A DNA stretch of 13,620 nt from Candidatus Sivonenia alaskensis PMM_0068 (GCA_949127685.1 CASBPW010000244.1:1-13620), one strand, 5' to 3'. Positions 7,401-13,502 are shown, counted from the stretch's first letter. The notes: generated by a model not told the origin, from the letters alone. Numbers and translations: made by a program.

Positions 7401-9251
7401 TTGGGCAGTCAGTAAGCGGCCTAAGCGTGCCTGTTTCACTATGAGTTTGCGACCATCCCACCCAAAATTCAGGTCTAAGGGGTCTTTGATGGCTAGCGGG
7501 CCAAGGGTTCGTTTGTTTAGGAAAAGAGATATATCGCCTTCGGCCGTGAGTTGATCCAAAGGGCCTTGAGTTTGGATCTGACCATTGAGTGTCCCTTGCA
7601 AGTCAGGATTTTGAGCGGCAGGTATGAGACTTCCTAAAGCACTTACTTGAACAGCGTTGATGTTGGCGGTACCCCGCCATTGCTGCCCTCTTAGGACACC
7701 TGTAAGGTTAATCGTGCCGCCGCCTTTATTAAACCGTGCCTGATCAACCACCAATTGATTATCGCGCAGGGTCACTTGTCCCAGGCCAGGCCAAGTTCCT
7801 CCGATCAGTTTCCCCTGAATAACCGTTATCGGTTGAGTCCACGGTCCGCTGAGGCGGACTCGCGTGTCGATATTCCCTATGCCCAGACCTGCCGGCAAAG
7901 ATTTGATGAGCTTGCTTTGAATGCCCCGCGCCGTAGCCTGGAAATCTAAGGTTTGGGTTTTAAGGTCTACCGAGCCACTGCCTAGGGCGGTCCCCCCTAA
8001 TCCTTGGAGGTTGAAGCGGGGGAAACGAACGCGCTGGTCTGCCCTCACAGAAATTTCGGTGCTGAATCGCTGTACTGGGATATTGGCGATGCTTGCAGGA
8101 CCAACCCCTTGGAATTTCCCTTGAAGAACAGGGCTGTTGAGAGGACCTATGACTTGGGCCGTTCCTTGCACTTTGCCTTGAACGGGGAAGGGTAAAGTCA
8201 AATTGAGGGTTTTTTGGACTGCTTCTAGGGTGGCCGGGACTGCCGTTAGGGAAAGAGCATACTTGCCCCGAGTGTCGATATCCCCATTTTTGAGTCCTGG
8301 CAGTATTTCTTGAATACCACCGTCCACTTTGGCTCTGATGCGCCCATACTGGCCTTCCGTTTTTTCAAAAGTGATACCGCCATCCTTGAAAATAAGGTTT
8401 CCTTGCGCTTTTTCAATCGGACGGGGTAGGGCCGGGATCACGACGAGGGTGTTTTCAAAGTTGAGGGCGCCTGTCCATTGGCTGGGGATTGGATTGCCTT
8501 GCCACTGGAGATTGACCTGCCCTGTGGCTTGTCCGTTGTCTATTTGCAGGGCCTGGACTGGTAAAAATAGTCGGGTGATCGGATTGAGCGGGATTTTATC
8601 GAGGTCTAAGCGAAGTTTCCCGTTGAGCGTGTTTAGGGCAACCTTACCCTCGGCTCGGATTTTTCCTTGCGTCGTCGTCTGCGGGCTGGAAACCTCCGCT
8701 TCTAGATTTCCGATGAGGTTCTGTTGGGATGGCCAGAGGGCTTCGCCTGCTATGTTTTGAAAAATCAGGGGCGCGCTGGCATGGGGATAGAGCGTCGCTT
8801 TGCTTTCGGACACCTGCACCTTTTCCAAAATGAAGGAGCTAGGGCCTGATTCAGTCGGCAGCAATTTTTCCAAGTCCCATTTCCCATCTGCATTCTGCCG
8901 AGCTGTTACAGCTGCTCTCGTGAGCCCAAGGGAGATTTTAGTTTTTTGCCCGGTGACTAGATCCAGGGGATTGAAATGTAGCTGAATTTTTTCTGCACTC
9001 CCCAAACCTTCAATCGAGCTGCTTCCTACCTCTATTTCCCAGGGTAAAAAGGTTTGAAGAGGACCGATGTTTACCTTCCGCTGCAAACTTTTGCTTAGAT
9101 TCTCTTCCAGTTGAGGCAGGGCTGATTGCTCTATCCAGGAACGTCCTACCATATTTAGCCCAATAATCAAAGCGCCAAAGGCGACTCCTCCTATTCCCAA
9201 ACCCAGCGCTGTGCGCCGTAGGAGTTTCCAGGGAAGAGAAGAAGAAGTCAC
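4479..9251 (-). CDS. tamB: TamB/Tic236-family inner-membrane-anchored translocation/assembly protein
   Basis: This encodes 1590 residues from a GTG start. The start is supported by an AGGAA Shine-Dalgarno sequence 5 nt before it (9256-9260). The N terminus has one membrane helix (~14-36, GLGIGGVAFGALIIGLNMVG) after a short basic head, followed by an AsmA-like segment (SWIEQSALPQLEENLSKSL). More than 1000 residues of repeating strand-rich units follow, in which motifs like GxLxGxxxxP recur; this fits the beta-taco rod of TamB. The last ~350 residues match the DUF490/TamB C-terminal domain, including a GVGIYALAGSALVSPIEDF segment, and the chain ends in a beta-barrel-like IEFETRF with a terminal Phe. 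TamB spans the periplasm and works with Omp85-type barrels in outer-membrane assembly and lipid transport; plant Tic236 is its relative. No Omp85/TamA gene is adjacent here. It is shorter than some cyanobacterial homologues but appears intact. Confidence 0.93.
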   Translation of the reverse strand: MTSSSLPWKLLRRTALGLGIGGVAFGALIIGLNMVGRSWIEQSALPQLEENLSKSLQRKVNIGPLQTFLPWEIEVGSSSIEGLGSAEKIQLHFNPLDLVTGQKTKISLGLTRAAVTARQNADGKWDLEKLLPTESGPSSFILEKVQVSESKATLYPHASAPLIFQNIAGEALWPSQQNLIGNLEAEVSSPQTTTQGKIRAEGKVALNTLNGKLRLDLDKIPLNPITRLFLPVQALQIDNGQATGQVNLQWQGNPIPSQWTGALNFENTLVVIPALPRPIEKAQGNLIFKDGGITFEKTEGQYGRIRAKVDGGIQEILPGLKNGDIDTRGKYALSLTAVPATLEAVQKTLNLTLPFPVQGKVQGTAQVIGPLNSPVLQGKFQGVGPASIANIPVQRFSTEISVRADQRVRFPRFNLQGLGGTALGSGSVDLKTQTLDFQATARGIQSKLIKSLPAGLGIGNIDTRVRLSGPWTQPITVIQGKLIGGTWPGLGQVTLRDNQLVVDQARFNKGGGTINLTGVLRGQQWRGTANINAVQVSALGSLIPAAQNPDLQGTLNGQIQTQGPLDQLTAEGDISLFLNKRTLGPLAIKDPLDLNFGWDGRKLIVKQARLGRLLTAQGTVDPKGALDLTLQVYKVNLAQVPLPLPRPVQGQADLTGRLTGTAQKPNFVGQASVRGLAVEPFEFAPLSGPVTYNPAGFSLDLRARANQDQLKLSTDSQFNPLNLMAQAGDTSIIGHKQANQFALSLKGLALERLSSRTLQIGGVLGGDFAYDFQTKRLKGIFVIEDGRYRTLKIDLLKGNLVYVPADGSLQIGNTQLNLEKSLYTLELDYSRRSGLLASIQTGNGTLESLVRTFGWRTWQDILNQSLLPLPAVPADAIGAVEITTGDRSLAAQLQKFTEFQSEQAELATINQSPFPSSLQSLKGDFQGTLSLKIPTFRLERPALDNPQLAVDITGQTWQWGKYHLDTVEAKGAYQNQQIRVDSFAARKQVADKLREATYVGVLNLAPNPKQDKVPDGIFQLKQFPLSLVQPFLPPNLQVQGDLTIEGTLDGTLNHPEVAGAFAVEQGMLNRAPLKQASGQISYRRGRVTIDDFQLATERTSNAKGAIDPAQIKGSFPLTLFEQPEDKTFSLNLKLQNNGLALLNLFTDQIQWQQGKSSLDVTVGGNLTALQLNGNLTFEESQVNVTGLKEPIKNLSGRIDFVGDKAVVKTLAGQFSKGKFEGQGIVALNQKVVVEDPLQLDLKDVQLALAPLYEGELDGKFLLKGSFLAPAVSGVVTLSRGNLGLPTDKPPEAAASLETTAGVEQIGSPKLQDLNVVLGQDIYLVRRPILRFLTKGNLVLSGTLAEPKAEGDVQFLSGRLNLFSTPFYLERGRNNVARFIPAQGLDPDLDIRVTGRAQDVTLPISQKPVINPTDPVVLQSTFTTGAQRTIRITAAVSGRASKFKTELSSSPPRTQGEIIALMGGNLGGQLGVGIYALAGSALVSPIEDFFQQNLALDEFQINTLSQTDPAIPGAFRLGMGLAVAKDLSNNFAVGLTQNLTDPNQPTRFNIQYRVNDQIILRLGGSPFVNTTNDTDTNKYNLSGSIEFETRF

Positions 9252-9284
9252 TGATTTCCTATGATGAGCTGCAAAAGGTTAGAG

Positions 9285-9330
9285 CTATCTAAGACTATCT
9301 AACTACCTTACTATGTTCAATCTATGTTCA
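9285..9330. repeat. Cluster of five octamer direct repeats (CTAYSTWM-like) between methyltransferase and tamB
   Basis: Five related octamers lie in the plus-strand direction: CTATCTAA (9285-9292), CTATCTAA (9295-9302), CTACCTTA (9303-9310), CTATGTTC (9311-9318) and CTATGTTC (9322-9329). Spacings are 10, 8, 8 and 11 bp. They sit 34-78 bp upstream of the tamB start and overlap the stop codon of the methyltransferase gene. On the coding (minus) strand they read GAACATAG and TTAGATAG. Tandem direct octamers spaced near one helical turn are typical of binding sites for OmpR/PhoB-type response regulators, but this role is inference and the consensus does not match a box I can name. Confidence 0.4.
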
Positions 9331-10077
9331 GTTGAGACGCCTCAATCGATAAAAGTATCCTGTAAATGGGATCTGAAAGGGTAAGAAAGGTAAACAACCA
9401 GGGAAATCTTTGCCCCGTTCTGCCAGCCGATATCCTGAACTATTAATCAGTTCTTCAAAGAGAGGAGTGCTTAGGAGGCCAAAGGGGAGCGTTTTCAGTC
9501 CCAAAAGCCCCAATAGACGGTCAGCATTTTTGAGGTCACTTTCTTTCGGTTGACTGTTTTGGGGTTCTAACCCCGTTGTGAATAGAAACTGTCCGTTTGG
9601 CTTTAGCAGTGAGGTCACGATCGGGAAATATTCACGCAAGGTTAGTTGTGGCAAATGCTGAAAGAGATCCACGGCAATGCAGCAATCAAAGGACCCCGGT
9701 TCGCAGGGAATGACCGGACGTTTGAGATGAATCAAACGCACGTGGGCAATTCCTTTGAGGCGGATCTGAGCTTGCTTAAGCATTTCCAAAGAAATATCTG
9801 CGAGGGTGTATTGGGCTACTTGCGGGGCTAAATATTTAGCGATACGCCCCATACCCCCTCCTAGGTCTAGTACGTGGCTGTTCGCATCCAGTTTGAGGTG
9901 CTTGACTAAATAGGCTGTGATCCTGCGGGCATCCTCTTCAAAGAGGCCCTGATTGTGAAAACAGAATAAATCAGAGCTCGTGATCGGGTCATGCAGTGCG
10001 TTGGCATCCCACAACTCGGTCATCTTGCTCCATTGTTCTGTTTCTGGGATTTGGTCGATGAGCAGAATAGAACTCAT
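9328..10077 (-). CDS. Class I SAM-dependent methyltransferase, substrate unknown
   Basis: This encodes 249 residues. The Rossmann-type methyltransferase motif I VLDLGGGMGRIA is at residues 69-80, the acidic residue after strand 2 in LADIS at 92-96 (D94), motif IV-like DCCIAVDLFQHL at 131-142, and LLKPNGQFLFTT at 157-168. These fit the Methyltransf_11/25 group that methylates small molecules, lipids or sugars. The N-terminal ~65 residues have FCFHNQGLFEEDARRI, an acceptor-side cap helix seen in this group. The C terminus ends with a basic FYRLRRLN. A later ATG (codon 19) is possible but the longer form has no obvious defect. The start lies 25 bp from the predicted transcription start of a TGATATAAT promoter. 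tamB follows 76 bp downstream in the same direction, so cotranscription is possible. The substrate cannot be read from sequence. Confidence 0.85.
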   Translation of the reverse strand: MSSILLIDQIPETEQWSKMTELWDANALHDPITSSDLFCFHNQGLFEEDARRITAYLVKHLKLDANSHVLDLGGGMGRIAKYLAPQVAQYTLADISLEMLKQAQIRLKGIAHVRLIHLKRPVIPCEPGSFDCCIAVDLFQHLPQLTLREYFPIVTSLLKPNGQFLFTTGLEPQNSQPKESDLKNADRLLGLLGLKTLPFGLLSTPLFEELINSSGYRLAERGKDFPGCLPFLPFQIPFTGYFYRLRRLN

Positions 10078-10108
10078 TAAGCTTCTGTGAAATAGGGCTA
10101 TCGGCCGG

Positions 10109-10117
10109 ATTATATCA
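10109..10117 (-). promoter_or_regulatory. Extended -10 promoter element for the methyltransferase gene
   Basis: Read on the minus strand, the sequence is TGATATAAT: a perfect TATAAT (10114 down to 10109) preceded by the TG of an extended -10. Transcription would start near 10102, leaving a leader of about 25 nt before the ATG at 10077. The -35 region (about 10132-10138) is poor, as is common for extended -10 promoters. The palindrome at 10134-10147 falls on that -35 region. Confidence 0.5.
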
Positions 10118-10133
10118 GTGTATTCTTGGCTGC

Positions 10134-10147
10134 ATCACTAAAGTGAT
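10134..10147. promoter_or_regulatory. 14-bp palindrome, candidate operator between divergent genes
   Basis: ATCACT at 10134-10139 and AGTGAT at 10142-10147 are perfect inverted hexamers separated by AA. The site lies in the 164-bp region between the divergent methyltransferase and cupin genes and overlaps the -35 position of the minus-strand promoter. A dimeric regulator binding here could control the methyltransferase and perhaps the cupin. This is inference from position and symmetry; there is no T-run, so it is not a terminator. Confidence 0.35.
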
Positions 10148-10241
10148 TCTACTGGGTACTATGAGGTAGTCTAAATAAATGAAGATAGATTTTAGCTAAT
10201 TTCCCAAACTGGCCCTTCTAAAATTGTGAGGCGGAGTTCCT

Positions 10242-10649
10242 ATGACCCAAGCTCTTGAAATGATTGAGAAGAACATTGTACAGGTACAGGCAGCCACAGA
10301 GATTCGTCCCTGGGGAGCTTTCACCATTTTGGAAGAAGGCCCTAGCTACAAAATCAAGCGCATTGAAGTGAAGCCCGGTCATCGTCTGAGCCTTCAGATG
10401 CACCATCATCGTTCCGAACACTGGATTGTAGTCTCTGGAACGGCTAAGGTCACCCGTGGAAGTCTGGAAGACGGTACCCAAGAAGAACTGGTTCTGACCC
10501 ACCAGTCCACCTACGTCCCTTGTGGCACCTTGCACCGCTTGGCAAATCCCGGCGTGATTCCCCTGGTGATTATTGAAGTTCAGAATGGTCAATATCTTGG
10601 CGAGGATGACATCCAACGCGTCGAAGATGATTACGCTCGCGGTAAGTAA
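10242..10649 (+). CDS. Stand-alone mannose-6-phosphate isomerase type II cupin
   Basis: This encodes 135 residues, with GGAG at 10233-10236 placed 5 nt before the ATG. The product is one cupin domain of the type found at the C terminus of bifunctional ManC/AlgA/RfbM enzymes. It has RPWGAFTIL at 22-30, KIKRIEVKPGHRLSLQ (37-52), the metal-binding HHHRSEHW at 54-61 with VVSGTA after it, and the second cupin motif PCGTLHRLANPG at 93-104. Type II phosphomannose isomerases interconvert fructose-6-phosphate and mannose-6-phosphate for GDP-mannose synthesis. In this family the guanylyltransferase domain is usually fused upstream; here it is absent, as in many cyanobacteria that keep a separate cupin. 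Catalysis by this single domain is therefore likely but not proven. The stalk-protein gene follows 36 bp downstream on the same strand. Confidence 0.9.
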   Translation: MTQALEMIEKNIVQVQAATEIRPWGAFTILEEGPSYKIKRIEVKPGHRLSLQMHHHRSEHWIVVSGTAKVTRGSLEDGTQEELVLTHQSTYVPCGTLHRLANPGVIPLVIIEVQNGQYLGEDDIQRVEDDYARGK

Positions 10650-10664
10650 TTTAGTCAGGTTTTG

Positions 10665-10681
10665 TCCCTAAGACACAGGGA
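10665..10681 (+). promoter_or_regulatory. Small hairpin covering the ribosome binding site of the stalk-protein gene
   Basis: TCCCT (10665-10669) and AGGGA (10677-10681) can form a 5-bp stem with a 7-nt loop. AGGGA is also the likely Shine-Dalgarno sequence, 4 nt before the ATG at 10686, so folding would hide it. Directly after it the bases ATGTAATG contain a start-stop (ATG TAA) that overlaps the real ATG. The stem is short and chance occurrence cannot be excluded. Confidence 0.25.
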
Positions 10682-10685
10682 TGTA

Positions 10686-11120
10686 ATGCGCTTTTTCCCA
10701 TATTTTCTGTCTGTGCTCGGTGCCTTTGGGGGTGCACAGATAGCTTTTGCACAGTGGTCTTTGACTATGCCTATAGAAACGATCAATGGGCAACCTTATG
10801 TTCAACTAACGCCTGTTGCAGAGGCGCTTAAAGCTACCTACCAAAGCAATCCTGAGAATCACACCTTTACGGTGTATTATCAAGGCCGCGATACTTCTCT
10901 GGGCGAAGGTTCGATTGTGTTACTGGGCAGTCAATGGGTGCCTCTGAGCGTGAAGCCTTATTGGGATGGCTCAGAACTATTGGTGCCTCTGGATGCTATT
11001 CAGAAAATTTTTGTGGTCAATATTCGCTGGCGTTTGCAGGCACGACAGGTGGTATTCACGCCTCTAATCCCTTCCGATGCCCCCGTATCAGAGGGCGCAA
11101 GGCCATTAATACGCGATTGA
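10686..11120 (+). CDS. Secreted protein with copper-amine-oxidase-like stalk domain
   Basis: From the ATG at 10686 the product is 144 residues with a signal peptide (MRFFPYFLSVLGAFGGAQIA, cut near residue 22, FA|QW). An upstream in-frame TTG at 10662 would add eight charged residues in front of it and lacks a good ribosome site. The mature protein matches the copper amine oxidase N-terminal-like (stalk) domain. It has INGQPYVQLTPVAEAL at 33-48, a short hairpin segment, VPL at 85-87, then SELLVPLDAIQKIF at 96-109 and an IRWRLQARQVVFTP end. This domain usually sits in front of cell-wall amidases or other extracellular enzymes; here it stands alone, with a short ~20-residue tail. It may be a small wall-binding protein or the remnant of a longer one. 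The toxin-antitoxin remnant begins a few bases after the stop, so truncation cannot be ruled out. Confidence 0.75.
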   Translation: MRFFPYFLSVLGAFGGAQIAFAQWSLTMPIETINGQPYVQLTPVAEALKATYQSNPENHTFTVYYQGRDTSLGEGSIVLLGSQWVPLSVKPYWDGSELLVPLDAIQKIFVVNIRWRLQARQVVFTPLIPSDAPVSEGARPLIRD

Positions 11121-11137
11121 AGTTCTACAAGACCTTA

Positions 11138-11393
11138 CTTATACGGTCTTTACGACATTTAACGACTGATGGAAAACGGAGCATCTAAACGCAGATTAAT
11201 AGAACGGTCAGGCCGCACCACTACCACTCTAGGAGCGGTTGCGTTTTACATAATGACGCCAGCGAATCGCTTGGAGCGTCTGGTTGGTAATAGGGAAGGT
11301 CAATATAGCATTCGAGTCAACGATCAATGGCGAATTTGCTTTGTATGGCAAGACGGTGATGCTTTAGACCTAGAAATTGTTGATTATCATTGA
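11138..11393 (+). pseudogene. higB: Decayed HigB (RelE-superfamily) toxin gene, frameshifted
   Basis: The 3' part (frame of 11169) encodes a clear HigB C terminus: PANRLERLVGNREGQYSIRVNDQWRICFVWQDGDA, ending EIVDYH, with stop TGA at 11391-11393. HigB proteins are ~92-residue mRNA interferases of the RelE superfamily. The expected N terminus (MIRSF...) appears in another frame at 11138-11185 as LIRSLRHLTTDGKRSI, where a CTT replaces the start codon and TAA 11186-11188 follows. Removing the single T at 11186 joins the two frames and gives a continuous ~84-codon reading. I infer a one-base insertion plus loss of the start and perhaps a small internal deletion around TTTLGAVAFYI. A shorter frame could be translated from ATG 11169 (74 residues), but it would lack the first beta-strand. 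higA follows after 9 bp, as usual for higBA. Confidence 0.65.
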
Positions 11394-11402
11394 GGCGAAA
11401 GA

Positions 11403-11528
11403 ATGAATGAAAACAAGCTGATGCCAGTTCATCCTGGTGAGGTGCTTTTAGAGGAATTTCTAAAGCCTATGAACCTTAGTCAAAATCAATTAGCTCTGGC
11501 TCTTCGAGTTCCCGCACGACGTATTAAC
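11403..11528 (+). pseudogene. higA: HigA antitoxin gene truncated by IS66 insertion
   Basis: The ATG at 11403 has GAGG at 11392-11395 as ribosome site. Codons 1-42 match HigA antitoxins of the XRE family: LMPVHPGEVLLEEFL at 6-20, then NLSQNQLALALRVPARRIN at 24-42, the first part of the helix-turn-helix that binds the higBA operator. HigA proteins are normally ~95-100 residues. The match ends exactly at codon 42 (11528), where the IS66 inverted repeat starts at 11529. Beyond that the frame continues into antisense transposase sequence up to 11846, creating a 147-codon chimaera with no HigA content. The missing half (from the residue after RIN onward) is not present on the far side of the IS. 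The antitoxin is therefore non-functional. Confidence 0.85.
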
Positions 11529-11552
11529 GCAACATCTCAAAAACCGCTGGTA
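11529..11552 (+). repeat. IS66 terminal inverted repeat (left, at higA)
   Basis: The core TCTCAAAAACCGCTGGTA at 11535-11552 pairs with the right end with one mismatch; over the full 24 bases there are three mismatches (positions 2, 6 and 13 of the repeat). The transposase stop codon (complement of 11537-11539) lies inside it, so the repeat encodes the last residues of the transposase. Confidence 0.85.
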
Positions 11553-13261
11553 GCAGGCACTTCAAAGAAGACATTACGGGTTGCAGCAAAAACCTGTAAA
11601 GCAGCAGCGGCTTTAGCTCGAATCACATCAGGTAGGAGTGGAATTTGCCTATCCGTGCGTAATCGAGAGAGCAGGTATTGCCAAAACGAAACGCCTAATT
11701 TACGGCAAGTCTTTTTCAGCCCGACAAAAGTATCGCTGGCTCGTCGTCCTGCCTCAGAACGTGTCCCGCCACTAATCTTACGGCGTGTCACATATTCTCG
11801 AATATCGGTTTCTGCGGCATTGTTGTGTAAGGGAAACTGGGGATAATCAAGCACTTGCAGCAATTCACCTTTGTGAGTTCTGAACCACGTGAGCACGATG
11901 TTCAGACTGCCATGGTGGAGATAACACCGTCCAAAGACCTGGTCAAAGGCCTGCCCTAGGTCTGTTTTGCCTAGGCTCGTCGGAGTCTGTTGATACTGCT
12001 GCAACTGCCGATAATACTGCCACAGGAGGTCTTGCATTTCGGCAATATTTTGTCGCTGCTGCGGGGTGTCTCCCTGCAACCGACGCAACCCTCGTTCGGC
12101 GTGAACCCAACACAATCCATGACAGAGCACATTGAACTGTCCGGCTCCATCACTGAGAATTCGTAACGGTGCGTTAATCCCCTCGGACATCACCCCACCC
12201 AGTAATGCGGCTTCGCTAATCATCTGAATTGCTTTGACGCTGACAATCCCCTTCTCTAACAGATAGGTTTGCCAGGCGAGGGTCTGCTCTGCTAACAGCG
12301 CATCCGAAAAGGTCAATTGCTCTCGATACTTCGCCGCTAGCGGTTGACTCTCCAGATATGGTTGAGCATATTCGTTCAGCACATACCTCACGGCTCCACC
12401 TTGCAGAATCTCCAGGAAATTCTGACGACTTTTAGAGCCACTACTCTTGAAATAGGAAAACCACTCATTGCCGATCACGGTGCAATAACCGTTCTTTCCT
12501 TGGTGTCTTGCTCCGGTGTCATCGGTATGGATATACTCTGCTGTCTCTAACCCAACTCGCAAAACTTGCTGCTGCTCTGCGTGAAATTTCTCCTTGTTCT
12601 CGCTCAAAATGTTGCTCAACTGGCCCCTTGAGATCTCGATACCCCATTCTTGTAAGTGCTCGTGCAGTATCGGTTGGGGAACGCGACACTGATAATGCTG
12701 ATAGAGAACGTAGCCCAACAGTAATGGGCCGTAGTGTCCATTCCGATATTCAGTAGGTAATTGACCTACGATAGTTGTCCCATCTTCGCTGACATACTCA
12801 GCTAAACGGAACCGGATATTGTGGCGCTCTATTTTCAATTCCTGAACATCATAGTCACGATATCCATTAAACTTTGCCCTCGCTGGGATCTCATCGGGCT
12901 GGATGATTCGTTCCTCATCGATCTCAAAGCTTAATTTTTTGCTGACCTTGGCTGCACCAGGTCGTTTTCCCTCATCCTCTCCCTCTAGGTTTGGCTTCGA
13001 AGTGTTGAGCTGACTCGGTCGAATCTTCGGTTTCCCTTTGAGCTTCTTTTGTTCTCTGAGTTCTGCTTCCAACTGCTCAATACGCTCTTGCTGTTGCTTC
13101 AGTTGCCGTTCCATCTTATCGATGGTTTGTTGTTGTGCTTGGATGGTTTGCCGTAACGCTTGGATAGTTTCCTGCTGCTCCCGTACCAACCACTGCCAAC
13201 TCACCACTCCATCGGCTGGAGCAGTGGGCTTTGTGGGGGCAGACTCGTTACTTGAACTCAT
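11537..13261 (-). CDS. IS66 family transposase (ISBst12-type, DDE)
   Basis: This encodes 574 residues and seems intact. Residues ~25-75 form a glutamine-rich coiled coil (repeats of QQ-TI-QALRQTI type), probably for multimerisation. A DNA-binding region with the usual IS66 linker follows (~110-170). The catalytic domain shows the first Asp in HTDDTGAR (245-252), the second Asp in LSDGAGQF (369-376) followed by CWVHAERGLRRL (384-395), and the catalytic Glu in NNAAETDIR (480-488) with RKISGGTRSEAGR after it. The protein would cut and join the IS ends. Unlike TnpC of larger IS66 elements it has no accessory TnpA/TnpB. The stop codon lies inside the left inverted repeat, and the 5' leader is only 52 bp from the right repeat. 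No frameshift or missing catalytic residue is visible, so the element may be active. Confidence 0.95.
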   Translation of the reverse strand: MSSSNESAPTKPTAPADGVVSWQWLVREQQETIQALRQTIQAQQQTIDKMERQLKQQQERIEQLEAELREQKKLKGKPKIRPSQLNTSKPNLEGEDEGKRPGAAKVSKKLSFEIDEERIIQPDEIPARAKFNGYRDYDVQELKIERHNIRFRLAEYVSEDGTTIVGQLPTEYRNGHYGPLLLGYVLYQHYQCRVPQPILHEHLQEWGIEISRGQLSNILSENKEKFHAEQQQVLRVGLETAEYIHTDDTGARHQGKNGYCTVIGNEWFSYFKSSGSKSRQNFLEILQGGAVRYVLNEYAQPYLESQPLAAKYREQLTFSDALLAEQTLAWQTYLLEKGIVSVKAIQMISEAALLGGVMSEGINAPLRILSDGAGQFNVLCHGLCWVHAERGLRRLQGDTPQQRQNIAEMQDLLWQYYRQLQQYQQTPTSLGKTDLGQAFDQVFGRCYLHHGSLNIVLTWFRTHKGELLQVLDYPQFPLHNNAAETDIREYVTRRKISGGTRSEAGRRASDTFVGLKKTCRKLGVSFWQYLLSRLRTDRQIPLLPDVIRAKAAAALQVFAATRNVFFEVPATSGF

Positions 13262-13313
13262 CTCTCTGTTAGACCAGATTTTGCCTCTTTTTGCAATCCC
13301 TGCTGCTCTTCTT

Positions 13314-13337
13314 TACCAGCGGTTATTGAGAAGTTAC
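13314..13337 (-). repeat. IS66 terminal inverted repeat (right)
   Basis: This is TACCAGCGGTTATTGAGA followed by AGTTAC, the reverse complement of the left repeat with three mismatches in 24. It lies 52 bp upstream of the transposase start. Confidence 0.85.
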
Positions 13338-13382
13338 ATGTTAACAAGCCTGTGAATAGCAGAGTTTGAATATATATCTTTA

Positions 13383-13502
13383 GGGCACCTCGAAAAATAG
13401 ATTTCCTTAAGGATTGCACCGCCTGAAACCATCATGGAGTCGTTGTCCATTCTCGATTAGGGCGAAGATATTCTCAATTAAGACCAATTTTTCGAGGTGC
13501 CC
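13383..13502. mobile_element. 120-bp MITE-like element with perfect 16-bp terminal inverted repeats
   Basis: GGGCACCTCGAAAAAT (13383-13398) is repeated perfectly inverted at 13487-13502 (ATTTTTCGAGGTGCCC). The tetranucleotide TTTA flanks both sides (13379-13382 and 13503-13506), as expected for a target duplication. The total of 120 bp is too short for a transposase, so this looks like a miniature element mobilised in trans by an IS with the same ends. On the minus strand one frame is open for the first 30 codons (HLEKLVLIENIFALIENGQR and on) before a TAA, and the end of that frame reads FFEVP. This may be a leftover of a parent transposase or chance. The parent family cannot be named from the repeats alone; the size of the duplication would be atypical for some IS5 groups. 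Confidence 0.75.

Larger units (their letters stand above)
11529..13337 (-). mobile_element. IS66-family insertion sequence (ISBst12-like), 1809 bp
   Basis: The element is bounded by 24-bp imperfect inverted repeats (11529-11552 and 13314-13337) that agree at 21 positions. The outer end at the right reads GTAA from outside, the usual IS66 terminus; the left has GCAA. It holds one gene, the transposase on the minus strand, with no tnpA/tnpB accessory genes, which fits the ISBst12 subgroup. IS66-family elements make 8-bp target duplications; here the flanks are GTATTAAC (11521-11528) and ATGTTAAC (13338-13345), which match at six of eight positions. It interrupts higA after codon 42. Since the rest of higA is missing beyond the right end, the right flank was probably altered after insertion. 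Confidence 0.85.

Noticed and set aside
8329..8760. 143-codon plus-strand frame inside tamB
   Set aside because: It is antisense to the well-supported tamB frame; composition is rich in Arg, Pro and Ser as in shadows, with no motif.
10218..10616. 132-codon minus-strand frame opposite the cupin gene
   Set aside because: It mirrors a strongly conserved cupin frame, has no recognisable motif, and would be an antisense shadow.
11403..11846. 147-codon frame starting at the higA ATG taken as a full gene
   Set aside because: Only codons 1-42 are HigA; the rest is antisense IS66 transposase sequence, so it is a chimaeric frame made by the insertion.
13038..13355. 105-codon plus-strand frame over the transposase start and right IS end
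   Set aside because: It is Cys/Ser-rich sequence antisense to the glutamine-rich coiled coil of the transposase and crosses the IS end; it is a shadow.
13383..13502. The inverted repeats as a long transcription terminator or attenuator
   Set aside because: The arms are 88 bp apart, have no following T-run in stem context, and are flanked by a TTTA direct repeat, which fits a mobile element better.
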